Shown here one piece after another: positions 7,993 to 17,649 of a stretch of 64,000 bases of DNA; position 1 is the stretch's first letter, and the number at the start of each line of letters is the position of its first letter. Made by a program: the position numbers and the translations under genes. This stretch comes from JAPORY01 sp965215385 (GTDB taxonomy: Bacteria; Pseudomonadota; Alphaproteobacteria; Rhodobacterales; Rhodobacteraceae). Location of the stretch: NCBI GenBank assembly GCA_965215385.1, contig OZ244059.1, forward strand, positions 1,488,001 to 1,552,000, written 5' to 3'. The notes beneath the pieces are model-generated. The model ran no database searches and was not told the origin of the DNA. It worked only from the letters and a program-made list of their open reading frames with translations.

Positions 7993-9657
7993 ATGTTAGA
8001 GATTATTGGCGATACCAAGGCTGAACAAAAACTAAACCACCCGTCTTCAAACAGGTACCTCGGCGTCGTAGAAGCTGCAACATGGGCATCCAAATATACT
8101 GGTCGCGAGATTACCTCCGTCAATATTTCCTACCTCATCCAGTACGGACGAATCCAAAAAATTGGCACCAACGGCACTAATTCGATAGATCGTGACGAAC
8201 TCAAGAAGTATTATGATCAGCTTCGGCGGGAAGATGAATGGAAATCCCAACTCGGAGATGACTTGAACTGGGATTTGTCATTCGAAGGGGTTCGTGAGAA
8301 GGAACGCACAAAACATGTTCACCGCCTTCATCCCTATAAGGGAAAGTATATTCCGCAGCTTGTCGAGTATTTTCTGGACAGAAAGACAGATAATTTCAAA
8401 CAGCAAGTTTTCTTTTCGCCAACCGACATAGTGTTAGATCCGTTTTGTGGGAGTGGCACCACTCTTGTCCAAGCGAACGAGTTGGGTATCCACGGTGTGG
8501 GCATAGATATATCTTCTTTCAATTGCATGATATCTAACGTTAAGGTGCAGCACCACGACGTACCGCAATTGCATTGTGCGATACTCGAACTGACGCGACA
8601 GTTGGAAAAGTTCGTCGCCGATAGTGGGATCCTTGAATTTGACGAGGCTCTTGCGTCACTACTTACTCGATTTAACGCAGAACACTTTCCTTCGCCGCAA
8701 TACAGACGCGACGTGGCTTCGGGTGCTATAGACGAAGCTTCTCATGGGCACGAGAAGGAACAGCAGTTGGCTTCCGAGTATCATGCAATTGTAACGCAGC
8801 AAAACATCGACATTTGTCCGTCGTGTGACGGTACTTTCCTTAGTAAGTGGCTAATGCCGTCAATACGGAAGGAGGTGCTGTTTTTGCGAGATGAAATAGC
8901 TAAGGTTGAAGATACCAATGTTCGAAGCGCTTTATCAGTTATTTTGAGTCGAACGGTACGCTCCTGCAGAGCGACCAAGCATGCTGACCTCGGAACTTTA
9001 AAGGAACCAACTACAGGAGTGTATTATTGCAAGAAACACGGCAAAATGTGCAAGCCTCTTTTCTCTATGCTTTCTTGGTGGAAGCGGTATTCCATAGATA
9101 CGCTGCAACGATTTCAGGAGTTTGACAAGCTCAAAACCGCTACTCACCAAGTTTGCGTACAAGGGGACAGCAGGGCGATTGACCTGATTGGCGAACTAAC
9201 CAAAGTGCATTCGGATTTTTCCCAAATGGTAGCGAAGCACAAAATCAAGGGTATTTTTTCTAGTCCGCCTTATGTTGGACTTATCAATTACCATGAACAA
9301 CACGCTTATGCCTACGAGTTGTTCGACCTCGCTAGAGATGACGACTTAGAAATCGGTCCTCTGTTCAGTGGACAGGGAAAGAAAGCTAAAGAGAATTACG
9401 TCACGGGCATCGCCGAATGCTTGATCGGCTGTAAACCACACTTGCAAGATAACTATGATGTTTTCTTGGTGGCTAATGATAAACACGGTTTGTATCCCTC
9501 AATTGCGGATCGCGCTGAGATGGAGATAGTCAATCAATTCCAACGACCAGTTCTATGTCGTGTGGAAAAGGATCGCTCAACCGCCTTTTCCGAAACGATT
9601 TTCCATCTAAAGGATAAAACCGCATGCCGATCCCAGACCAAAGACAACAGGCAATAG
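7993..9657 (+). CDS. Type II DNA methyltransferase (probably N4-cytosine), partner of TdeIII-like nuclease
   Basis: A 554-residue modification enzyme. The N-terminal ~75 residues form a MerR/excisionase-like helix-turn-helix (YLGVVEAATWASKYTGREIT). Motif I DPFCGSGTT (about 149-157, SAM binding) comes first, then a large target-recognition region with cysteine clusters (CPSCDG, CRATKH, YCKKHGKMC), then motif IV SSPPYVGLINYHE (about 422-434). SPPY rather than DPPY suggests N4-cytosine methylation. I prefer ATG 7993, with a GGGAG ribosome-binding site just upstream; a TTG at 7945 would add 16 residues. The 3' end overlaps the restriction gene by 34 bp, so the two are co-expressed. Confidence 0.9.
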   Translation: MLEIIGDTKAEQKLNHPSSNRYLGVVEAATWASKYTGREITSVNISYLIQYGRIQKIGTNGTNSIDRDELKKYYDQLRREDEWKSQLGDDLNWDLSFEGVREKERTKHVHRLHPYKGKYIPQLVEYFLDRKTDNFKQQVFFSPTDIVLDPFCGSGTTLVQANELGIHGVGIDISSFNCMISNVKVQHHDVPQLHCAILELTRQLEKFVADSGILEFDEALASLLTRFNAEHFPSPQYRRDVASGAIDEASHGHEKEQQLASEYHAIVTQQNIDICPSCDGTFLSKWLMPSIRKEVLFLRDEIAKVEDTNVRSALSVILSRTVRSCRATKHADLGTLKEPTTGVYYCKKHGKMCKPLFSMLSWWKRYSIDTLQRFQEFDKLKTATHQVCVQGDSRAIDLIGELTKVHSDFSQMVAKHKIKGIFSSPPYVGLINYHEQHAYAYELFDLARDDDLEIGPLFSGQGKKAKENYVTGIAECLIGCKPHLQDNYDVFLVANDKHGLYPSIADRAEMEIVNQFQRPVLCRVEKDRSTAFSETIFHLKDKTACRSQTKDNRQ

Positions 9658-10406
9658 AGCACATAATCAAAGAAGCCATTCGCAGAAAGCTGAGGGATTA
9701 CAAGCCCGAAACCAAACACATGCCATTTCATTATCGGTTACTTGGCCGAGATAGAATGGCACTTTTCTCATTTATTCATTCAGTGAATACAACGATTGGA
9801 ATATCAATATTTGAGCCGATAGCCGTGCGAGTCGCCTCGGAACACTTTGCCGATGTGCAAATGCAGTATGATGTTGGGGATCAAATTAGCACTGCGGCTA
9901 ATGCGGTAATATCGGAAATCACTAATGATCTTTCGGCCGCCTATCGCTCGCCTGACATAGCACCCGAAGTAATGCAGGTAAGAGAGGTTTGTCGGGAAGG
10001 TCAAATGCAGCGAATTAAGCCGATGAAGGTTGACCTATATCTGCGCAGTTCAGACGGAACTGTGTATTTGTTTGATTTGAAGACAGCCAAACCCAACAAA
10101 TCTGACTTTAGGAAGTACAAGAGAACATTGTTGGAATGGACAGCGATTTCCTTGAACAAAGACCCTTTGATCAACGTAGTGGCAGGCATTGCTATACCCT
10201 ACAATCCACACTTTCCAAAGCCATACGAAAGATGGACGGCTAAAGGAATGCTCGACTTGAACCACCAACTGAAGGTAGGAAACGAATTCTGGGATTTCAT
10301 AGGGGGTGTTGGTTGCTACAACGAACTGTTGGAATGTTTTGAGAAGGTGGGCAATGATCTGCGTTCTGAACTGGATGATTACTGCACATCTTTTCACGAT
10401 ACCTAA
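9624..10406 (+). CDS. TdeIII-family type II restriction endonuclease
   Basis: A 260-residue nuclease. KHMPFHYRLLG (31-41) and the PD-(D/E)XK core KVDLYLRSSDGTVYLFDLKT (Asp137, Asp151-Leu-Lys153), followed by AKPNKSDFRKYKRTLLEW, match the TdeIII restriction endonuclease family. As far as I know, characterised members cut GGNCC, so GGNCC or a close relative is the likely site; specificity is inferred, not read. The start ATG 9624 lies inside the 3' end of the methyltransferase gene, the usual arrangement for a coupled restriction-modification pair. The gene looks intact. It ends about 55 bp before the truncated cupin copy that bounds the cassette. Confidence 0.9.
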   Translation: MPIPDQRQQAIEHIIKEAIRRKLRDYKPETKHMPFHYRLLGRDRMALFSFIHSVNTTIGISIFEPIAVRVASEHFADVQMQYDVGDQISTAANAVISEITNDLSAAYRSPDIAPEVMQVREVCREGQMQRIKPMKVDLYLRSSDGTVYLFDLKTAKPNKSDFRKYKRTLLEWTAISLNKDPLINVVAGIAIPYNPHFPKPYERWTAKGMLDLNHQLKVGNEFWDFIGGVGCYNELLECFEKVGNDLRSELDDYCTSFHDT

Positions 10407-10460
10407 TTATGTAAGCTAGAGATGACACTATTAATTTCCATGCAGTTAAGTTTTGCGGGG

Positions 10461-11051
10461 CTAGGCTTTTCGCGCAAGAGTTTCTTGCCTGATTGCCACT
10501 AGACCGCCTGTCTTAGCCGCCGCGTCCTGACTCCGCGCCACATACAGCTTCCCTTCATCATATTTCGCCCTGAGCGCTAAACAATTCCGGTTCGGATCAA
10601 GGATCGCTTGCTTGAATATTTGGGCTGTTGATTGACTTATGGAGCCCAATATTCCAGGAACGAGGTCGCGATAGTACATGCCGGCACGGCCGATAATCCA
10701 CGGTGACTGATCAACCAGTCGGCGCACGACAAACGAGTGAAGTGTCTCAGGAATCTTTAGGGGTGGGTTGAGCTGATCAATTTCAACCCGAATGCCGTTA
10801 GGGGCGGTTAGGGTTCTCGAACCATTCGCAAACCTGTCCGGCTGAGGGGAGAGTATGCGCAGTGTTCCGGTTGTTTCGGATGCGCCTTTCTCAATTCGTA
10901 CCCGCAAGCCATAACCGGAGAAGACCGCTACCCTTGGGTCGTCAGCTGGATAGATCATATCCATCCGCATACCCAGCGTCTCGACAAAGAAAGGAATATC
11001 GTCACGCAATTCCTTGGTGCCAAAGCGAACTTCGGCCTCTATGCTTGACAT
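10461..11051 (-). pseudogene. Truncated second copy of the cupin gene with an unrelated C-terminal tail
   Basis: The first ~131 codons (from MSSIEAEVRFGTKEL to YYRDLVP) match the gene at 5648-6736, including the start and ribosome-binding region. After YRDLVP the two diverge abruptly at nt 10655. The frame then runs on for about 65 residues (through AQIFKQAILDPNRNC and KYDEGKLYVARSQDAAAK) that do not resemble a cupin and that I do not recognise. Both cupin domains are lost, so it can hardly keep the parent function. Differences from the parent in the 5' part are amino-acid changing (for example ETDAPE to EKGASE), so this is not a very recent duplicate. Confidence 0.85.
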
Positions 11052-11167
11052 ATCGTAAACCCTCCTTGCGACGAACCTGCTTATGGTTTGCAAGCAAGCG
11101 CTCATAATTTGGTCAAGTGCTCAATGGCGTTCCACTTCCCACTGCGCGACAAGAATCCTTGTCACCT
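10655..11167. repeat. Long direct repeat, copy B
   Basis: Second copy of the repeat at 6340-6862. The block 10655-10811 is identical to 6340-6496, while 10812-11167 is diverged but alignable, including the GGAGGG ribosome-binding site and the GTTTGCAAGCA motif. It bounds the restriction-modification cassette on its right side. Confidence 0.9.
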
Positions 11168-12616
11168 AGCGGTGTAAAAAATTCGCATTCAAAGTAAGAC
11201 TCGATGTAAGCACCAATGAGACTCCATTCGCCACGAAAGGCATTTCGAACAAATTTGCGGGCGTTCTTGACCTTATACCTCACGGCCTTTACTTTCTCAT
11301 AATGGTTTTCAGCAAGGACGAAATGGACTCCCAGACCGGTGTTTTTAGTTGACACGGTTGACTATCGTTGTCTGATGGTGTTCCATTTGATGCTCATCAC
11401 AGAAACCAGACAGTTTAATTGTATTTCCCTGCAGATGCCGAGTGGTAGGTGACTAACGGAAATCTCTAAGTTCAATTCGGTCGCAACCTTCTATGATTCA
11501 ACTAGTCAAAAGCAGACCAGGGTACCATTGCACTCGTCGCCGTCGGCGGTGACGTGCGGGCGGCGCGACCTTGTTGATGCTATGGAGTAAGAATTTGGGC
11601 TAGGCCTGTTATGCGACGCGGAAGCCATAGAAACTAAGCGATAGAATTTGCGAACAAACTGGCGCGAGGGAGACGGGCCTACCGATGGTTTGATCGTTCC
11701 GCAACTGTTCCACGTACTTACCGACTGAGAAATTAGCAAACTGCCAACTGCGAGTAGTTAACGTCCCTTCTGTTTGCCAGACTCATTGGCGAAGTTCAGG
11801 CACATATCCGTATATTCCTGAGACGAAATCAGTTCACTCTCTAAACTCTTACTATGCGGCACATAACGACGCCTCGATGCAGTTGAAGAACCGCGTGTAT
11901 CTAGAATTGGCAACAGAGGAACTAGGAAAATGCCAGGGCTTGAAGTGTCCATTGCCTGTGTGGAAGTGAACTGATGCCACGCGACAGTGGTCATTGCAAT
12001 CATTTGTGGGTCCGAACTCATGGACAGCGACGGCCAGTTCGCGCTATGCGTAATTCCCGTGCCCTAACGACAATTGGGTAGGCCGCCAAGTGGGTCCACG
12101 CCGCTGAGGCCGCACACAAAGTTCTGCAAACAACGCATATAAAGATACTCAGATCAGAGTTAAGAGCGTGACGGTAGTAAAGACTCTCACAGCATCCAAG
12201 CCCTTTGCAAGATCGATTTGATTTAGCTTGAAGAGACCTTGTACCCCATTTACCTGGCCACGCCAATTGGGTCCCAAAATCGTCAATACATGGCAATCAT
12301 GCCATCTCCATCGTTGGCAACGTAGTGGCCCCTATATGCAGTAAATTAATAATGGACACGTACTCCAACAATTCTTTCGGCTTGCAATTTGGCGAGCTTT
12401 GTCTTAATCTGTAACAGTCCACTCAAAAGTGACTGCGACCATCTAGCGGGCAACCAACCGCACGTCCTCACTCGCCGCTCCTGTTTTATTTCTCTGTCGG
12501 AAGTTCAGCCGACGTGAAAAAATCTAGTTAATGCATCTTGCTGTTGAAGCAGCGGGCTCTCCCCATTTACGCATTTTTCGGCTCGGCGATCCCAGTATGT
12601 TAAGAGAGGAAGTACC
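11168..12616. other. 1.45-kb stretch without a recognisable gene
   Basis: Short open frames occur on both strands (for example minus 11758-12021 and 12018-12296), but none shows a family motif, a good ribosome-binding site or convincing codon structure. The region lies between two restriction-modification cassettes and may be decayed mobile DNA. Confidence 0.4.
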
Positions 12617-14008
12617 GTGAGAATGCAACACTCAACGATCTCGAGAAACTCAACAGCTACTGGGTTCCGTTTGATTGAGCGTCGCGATAGCGCGAAACCA
12701 GTTGCAAAAAAAGACATAAATGCGTTGCAGCCGGAAGATTTCGCAGCGCACGATTGGTATCGATTTGTACTTTCGTTTCCTCCCCATCTCGTACGCGAGT
12801 TTACAATTCGCTTCGGTTTGGACGGAAGTCACCGTCTGCTTGACCCATTCTGCGGGACTGGAACGACACTCGTTGAAGCCAAGAAGCTAGGTATCCCCAG
12901 CTTTGGGCTGGAGACGGTCGCCGTGTCTAGGCTTGCGGCAAACACAAAAACAAACTGGGCTATAGATCCTGATCAACTCGCTGCCCACGCGCAGCAAGTC
13001 GCCAGAAAGACTTTGCGACTGCTTGCAAGCCAAGGGATCACGGACGCACCAATGGTCACTATTCCTCCAGAGGCAGAACTACGGACTTTGCCGAGCGACG
13101 TGGAAAAACTGTTGCTAAAAAACTCCATTAGTCCATTGCCGCTCCACAAAGTGTTAGTTTTGAGGGAAATATTGAATGAGCTGCACTCGAAAGCTTTCGT
13201 GGCGCATGAGAGATTGGCTCTGGCCCGTTCTCTCGTATGCGACATCTGTAATCTGCGTTTCGGGCCCGAAGTGGGTGTTGGGAAAATCAAGACTGATGCC
13301 AATGTAGTTGAAAGTTGGCTCGGAAGTGTCCACTGTATTGCGACAGATCTCCACGAACTTCAGTCGCTTGGAGACACACCGTCAATTGCCTTTAATTGTG
13401 ACGCTCGTAACATCGACTCCTGTATTGATCCGCAGAGCATAGACGCCGTTATCACATCGCCGCCGTATCCCAACGAAAAAGATTACTCGCGGATTGTTCG
13501 GTTAGAATCCGTTCTTCTCGGCTACATGCAGAGCCGGTCAGACCTCCAAGAAACGAAACGGAATCTCTTGCGATCCAACACCCGTGGTGTTTACAGCGAC
13601 GATGATGATTGCCGTTGGGTTATCGGCCACCCCGAGATAGATAGGATTGCTGACGCAATTGAAACTCGGCGGATTGAACTCGGCAAGGAATCGGGGTTTG
13701 AGCGGATGTATCACCGCGTTACACGCCACTATTTCGGTGGAATGGCTCGGCATTTCTTCACCTTGCAAAAGGTTTTACGGCCGGGTGCTCGCCTCGCATA
13801 TGTCGTGGGTGATCAAGCATCCTATCTCAGAGTCAAGATCCGCACCGGGCAGATTCTCGGCGATATCGCGGAGCGTGCGGGATACAAAGTCGAATCACTA
13901 GAGTTGTTCCGAACTCGTCAGGCAACAGCAACCAACGAGAAACTTCGTGAAGAGGTGCTTGTTCTTAGTTGGCCAGGCTTTTCGAGCAAAACTGGAACGC
14001 GGTCGTGA
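12617..14008 (+). CDS. DNA methyltransferase of a second restriction-modification pair
   Basis: A 463-residue enzyme with motif I DPFCGTGTTLVEA (76-88) before motif IV ITSPPYPNEKDYSR (about 280-293). Between them is a conserved NLRFGPEVGVGKIK segment typical of this modification family. The SPPY motif suggests N4-cytosine (or C5-independent amino) methylation, different from the DPPY enzyme at 20707. The GTG start at 12617 has an AGAGGAAG ribosome-binding site; an ATG two codons later is an alternative. The stop overlaps the start of the next gene as GTGA, so the two are translationally coupled and probably form a modification-restriction unit. Confidence 0.88.
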   Translation: MRMQHSTISRNSTATGFRLIERRDSAKPVAKKDINALQPEDFAAHDWYRFVLSFPPHLVREFTIRFGLDGSHRLLDPFCGTGTTLVEAKKLGIPSFGLETVAVSRLAANTKTNWAIDPDQLAAHAQQVARKTLRLLASQGITDAPMVTIPPEAELRTLPSDVEKLLLKNSISPLPLHKVLVLREILNELHSKAFVAHERLALARSLVCDICNLRFGPEVGVGKIKTDANVVESWLGSVHCIATDLHELQSLGDTPSIAFNCDARNIDSCIDPQSIDAVITSPPYPNEKDYSRIVRLESVLLGYMQSRSDLQETKRNLLRSNTRGVYSDDDDCRWVIGHPEIDRIADAIETRRIELGKESGFERMYHRVTRHYFGGMARHFFTLQKVLRPGARLAYVVGDQASYLRVKIRTGQILGDIAERAGYKVESLELFRTRQATATNEKLREEVLVLSWPGFSSKTGTRS

Positions 14009-14850
14009 GACAAAAGCAGGAAAATGCCGCTCAGCGCATTATTGCAAAAATTTTTTCCGAACGATACCGGCCCGGCATGCTGGAAGTACCGTTTCGTCGC
14101 GATGAGATTATTTTGGCGGCGGAAGTTCTCGGTATTGAGCGTCCTAAGAATCTCGGGGACGTTATCTATTCCTTACGATACCGAATACCGTTGCCCAAGA
14201 GTATTCGAGATTGTGCGCCGCGGCGAAAGGAATGGGTTATATTCCCGGGCGGCCAAGCAATTTACGTGCTGAAGCTCGCACCGGTAAATTTGATCAAACC
14301 AAGGACTGAGCTTCAGAGTATTCGAGTTCCCGACGCCACCCCTGGAATAATTTACCGATATGCCATGTCGGACGAGCAAGCTCTCCTCGCTAGGCTCCGA
14401 TATAATCGATTACTCGACGCATTTACCGGTCTTGTCTGCTATCCTTTGCAAAGTCACTTGCGCACTTCAGTCACAATCAGGAGTGCCTTGGGAACAGGAA
14501 ACAGCAGTTTCCAAGTAGAGACGGATGACTTGTACATTGGTTTGGACAAGTACGGAGCACATTACGTAATACCAGTACAGGCTAAGGGTGGAAGTGATGA
14601 TCTCAGTGTGGTTCAGATCTGGCAAGACTTTCTTGTTACCGAGCAAAAGTTTGCACAGCTGATTGCCCGCCCTGTCGCCGCACAATTCATGGATCGGGGT
14701 AGAATTGCACTTTTTGAATTCGGAAATCAGGAGAACGAAATCAGCATTATTGAGGAGCGGCATTATGAACTTGTCCCAGCGGAGCAATTGAAAGACGAGG
14801 AATTGCGGGCCTACAGGGGAGCAGCGTACCCTGATCGGCACAATGATTAG
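14005..14850 (+). CDS. Probable restriction endonuclease paired with the methyltransferase, unassigned family
   Basis: A 281-residue protein from a GTG that overlaps the methyltransferase stop (GTGA); an upstream TTG at 13969 would add 12 residues. I do not recognise the family. A nuclease-like core is visible: FQVETDDLYIGLDKYGAHYV, then IPVQAKGG, where Glu172/Asp174-175 and Gln192-Ala-Lys194 could form a PD-(D/E)XK site with Gln in place of the acidic residue. A following helix (SVVQIWQDFLVTEQKFAQL) also fits such folds. The tight coupling to a DNA methyltransferase supports a restriction role, but target and activity are inference. Confidence 0.65.
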   Translation: MRQKQENAAQRIIAKIFSERYRPGMLEVPFRRDEIILAAEVLGIERPKNLGDVIYSLRYRIPLPKSIRDCAPRRKEWVIFPGGQAIYVLKLAPVNLIKPRTELQSIRVPDATPGIIYRYAMSDEQALLARLRYNRLLDAFTGLVCYPLQSHLRTSVTIRSALGTGNSSFQVETDDLYIGLDKYGAHYVIPVQAKGGSDDLSVVQIWQDFLVTEQKFAQLIARPVAAQFMDRGRIALFEFGNQENEISIIEERHYELVPAEQLKDEELRAYRGAAYPDRHND

Positions 14851-15177
14851 ACAGGGTACCTTGGCTCTAGGCCAACACAATGCCAGATCAGTCGATTAGT
14901 GCCTTTGAAGTGAGGTTAATTTGTTCAATGCTATCGCCGAGGCCAATACTATCATCGAATGTGGGCACCAAGTGGAACACACAGGAATTGTTGCGTGGCT
15001 AAACCTTGCGATATATCACGAAGATTGCTAACCCATTGCGAGCGAGAATCTTTCAAAGCTTGACACGCTTTCGAACTCCCAAGCGCGTCATTATTTTCCG
15101 ATTTAGTCTTATGTGTCCAACACGACCTGCAGTGTACTACTCTTTAACCGATAATCACCGAGATTGCGAACAAGTTG
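14851..15177. other. 327-bp gap before malic enzyme; nothing recognised
   Basis: No open frame, tRNA or clear terminator seen. It must contain the promoter of the malic enzyme gene, but I cannot place one with confidence. Confidence 0.4.
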
Positions 15178-17451
15178 ATGCCTGAAAACCAAACTCTTCG
15201 TCAAGCCGCGCTCACCTATCACGAAAATCCAAAGCCCGGCAAACTCGAAATCCGTGCGACCAAGCCGATGGCGAATGGTCGCGATCTTGCGCTCGCCTAC
15301 TCGCCCGGGGTCGCTGACGCCTGTGTTGAAATCAAGAAGGCGCCGTCAGCCGCATCCCGCTATACCGCTCGTGGCAATCTCGTCGCGGTGATCTCCAATG
15401 GCTCGGCGGTTCTGGGTCTCGGAGATATCGGCGCGTTGGCTTCCAAACCGGTGATGGAAGGTAAAGCCGTCCTGTTTAAGAAATTTGCCAATATTGATTG
15501 CTTTGACATCGAAATTGACGAGCCAGACCCCCATAAATTAGCCGACATCGTGTGCGCTTTGGAACCCACGTTCGGTGCCATTAACCTCGAAGACATCAAG
15601 GCACCGGACTGTTTTATTGTTGAGCAACTTTGTCGGAAACGGATGAATATTCCGGTATTCCACGATGATCAGCACGGAACAGCTATTGTTGTCGGAGCGG
15701 CCGCAAAAAATGCTCTCTATGTTGCCGATAAAGATATTTCTCAGATCAAGATCGTCTCCACTGGCGGCGGCGCCGCTGGGATCGCGTGCCTCAATACGCT
15801 GATCAAACTGGGCGCCAAACGCGAGAATATTTGGTTATGTGATTCAAAAGGGCTGGTTTACGTCGGTCGTGATCGTGACGAAACATCGCAAAAAGCCGCT
15901 TACGCTCAAGACTCAGAACATCGAACGCTCAACGATGTTATTGATGAAGCCGACCTCTTTCTCGGATTGTCCGGTCCAAGAGTCCTCACGCAGGATATGG
16001 TCAGTCGAATGGCCAAGCGTCCCATCATCTTTGCTCTCGCCAATCCGACCCCAGAAATACTACCTGAAGAGGCCCGAGCCGTTGCTCCCGACGCCATAAT
16101 TGCCACTGGGCGCAGTGACTTTCCAAATCAAGTCAACAATGTCTTATGCTTCCCGTTCATTTTTCGTGGCGCCCTTGATGTCGGTGCCACCAAGATCAAC
16201 GATGAAATGCAATTGGCCTGCATTGACGGAATCGCGGAACTAGCGCGAGCGACAACGTCTGCAGAAGCGGCCGCTGCGTATCGAGGGGAACAATTGGCCT
16301 TCGGGGCCGAGTACTTAATTCCTAAACCTTTCGACCCACGCTTGATCGGCGTTGTTTCAAGTGCCGTCGCACTGGCAGCCATGGAGACTGGGGTTGCCAC
16401 CCGACCGCTGCAAGATCAAACTGCGTACAAGCGCAAACTTGATAGCTCGGTTTTTCGCTCAGCTCTGCTTATGCGTCCAGTTTTTGAAGCCGCCAATAAG
16501 GCCTCGCGTCGAATCGTATTTGCGGAAGGCGAGGACGAGAGGGTTTTAAGAGCGTCACAAGCAATTTTAGAGGAGACGAAAGAAAAACCGATTCTGATTG
16601 GTCGCCCGGAAGTGATCGAACAACGCTGCGAACGCTATGGATTGATGGTCAGGCCAGAAACTGACTTTGACGTCGTCAATCCGCAAAACGATCCGCGCTA
16701 TCGAGATTATTGGGAAACCTATCACACAATAATGGCGCGCCGCGGCGTAACGCCAGATCTCTCGCGCGCAATCATGCGAACCAACTCAACTGCCATCGGA
16801 GCGGTCATGGTGCAGCGGGGAGAGGCAGACAGTCTAATTTGCGGTACCTTTGGACAATATCTGTGGCATCTAAATTACATTACGCAAATTTTGAGTTCCG
16901 ATACTTTGCATCCCGTCGGTGCGTTGTCGCTGATTATTTTAGAAGAAGGACCGCTGTTTATCGCTGATACGCAAGTTCATCCGATGCCAGAGGCCCGGCA
17001 AATCGCCGAAACCGCTGTTGGGGCGGCACGACACGTGCGGCGTTTTGGCCTATCGCCGAATATCGCCCTCTGTTCGCATTCGCAGTTTGGAAATTTGGAG
17101 ACCGAGTCGGCCAATCGAATGCGTCAAACTATTCGGATACTCGATTCGCAGTCGAGAGATTTTTGCTATGAAGGTGAAATGCAGATCGACTCCGCCCTTG
17201 ATCCAGATCTACGCAGTCGCATATTCCCCGAGAACCGTATGGAAGGCATTGCCAACGTGCTCATTTTTGCCAATTCAGATGCTTCAGGTGGCACACGAAA
17301 TATCTTAAAAATGCGTGCCAATGGCTTAGAAGTTGGGCCCATCTTGATGGGCATGGGGAATCGAGCCCACATCGTCACGCCGTCAATCACTGCTCGTGGG
17401 CTGCTCAATATGAGTGCGATCGCTGGCACTCCCGTGGCTGAGTACGGCTGA
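15178..17451 (+). CDS. maeB: NADP-dependent malic enzyme with phosphotransacetylase-like C-terminal domain
   Basis: Oxidative decarboxylation of malate to pyruvate, making NADPH. The 757 residues show the malic N-terminal domain (about 15-155; SPGVADACVEI, FHDDQHGTAIV), the Rossmann domain (about 160-400; STGGGAAGIACL, FALANPTPEI) and a C-terminal phosphotransacetylase-like domain (about 425-750; IVFAEGEDERVLRA). This is the standard MaeB layout of Proteobacteria. The PTA-like domain is usually regulatory (acetyl-CoA control) rather than catalytic. I start at ATG 15178; a TTG directly precedes it. The next gene, 198 bp downstream on the same strand, is propionyl-CoA synthetase, which fits a shared role in short-chain carbon use. 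Confidence 0.96.
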   Translation: MPENQTLRQAALTYHENPKPGKLEIRATKPMANGRDLALAYSPGVADACVEIKKAPSAASRYTARGNLVAVISNGSAVLGLGDIGALASKPVMEGKAVLFKKFANIDCFDIEIDEPDPHKLADIVCALEPTFGAINLEDIKAPDCFIVEQLCRKRMNIPVFHDDQHGTAIVVGAAAKNALYVADKDISQIKIVSTGGGAAGIACLNTLIKLGAKRENIWLCDSKGLVYVGRDRDETSQKAAYAQDSEHRTLNDVIDEADLFLGLSGPRVLTQDMVSRMAKRPIIFALANPTPEILPEEARAVAPDAIIATGRSDFPNQVNNVLCFPFIFRGALDVGATKINDEMQLACIDGIAELARATTSAEAAAAYRGEQLAFGAEYLIPKPFDPRLIGVVSSAVALAAMETGVATRPLQDQTAYKRKLDSSVFRSALLMRPVFEAANKASRRIVFAEGEDERVLRASQAILEETKEKPILIGRPEVIEQRCERYGLMVRPETDFDVVNPQNDPRYRDYWETYHTIMARRGVTPDLSRAIMRTNSTAIGAVMVQRGEADSLICGTFGQYLWHLNYITQILSSDTLHPVGALSLIILEEGPLFIADTQVHPMPEARQIAETAVGAARHVRRFGLSPNIALCSHSQFGNLETESANRMRQTIRILDSQSRDFCYEGEMQIDSALDPDLRSRIFPENRMEGIANVLIFANSDASGGTRNILKMRANGLEVGPILMGMGNRAHIVTPSITARGLLNMSAIAGTPVAEYG

Positions 17452-17649
17452 TTATTCTCGCCCACAAACAAGAGTACAAGACCGCTGGTCAATAAACAGT
17501 TGACGCCTTGACCTTCTTTCTTGGTTCAATGCAACCAGTTTGGAGTTGATGAGGGCGCTAAGGGTTCGCACCCAACAGCCAATTCCCTCTTCGCCGAAGC
17601 TGGAAGATTTAGCCAAGTAACGTAACCAGGCCTGATGAAAGGAAAATCC

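Noticed and set aside
12018..12045. GACGGCCAGT-like string resembling a cloning-vector primer site
   Set aside because: Only about 11 matching bases and no adjoining lacZ or polylinker sequence; a chance match, not vector contamination.
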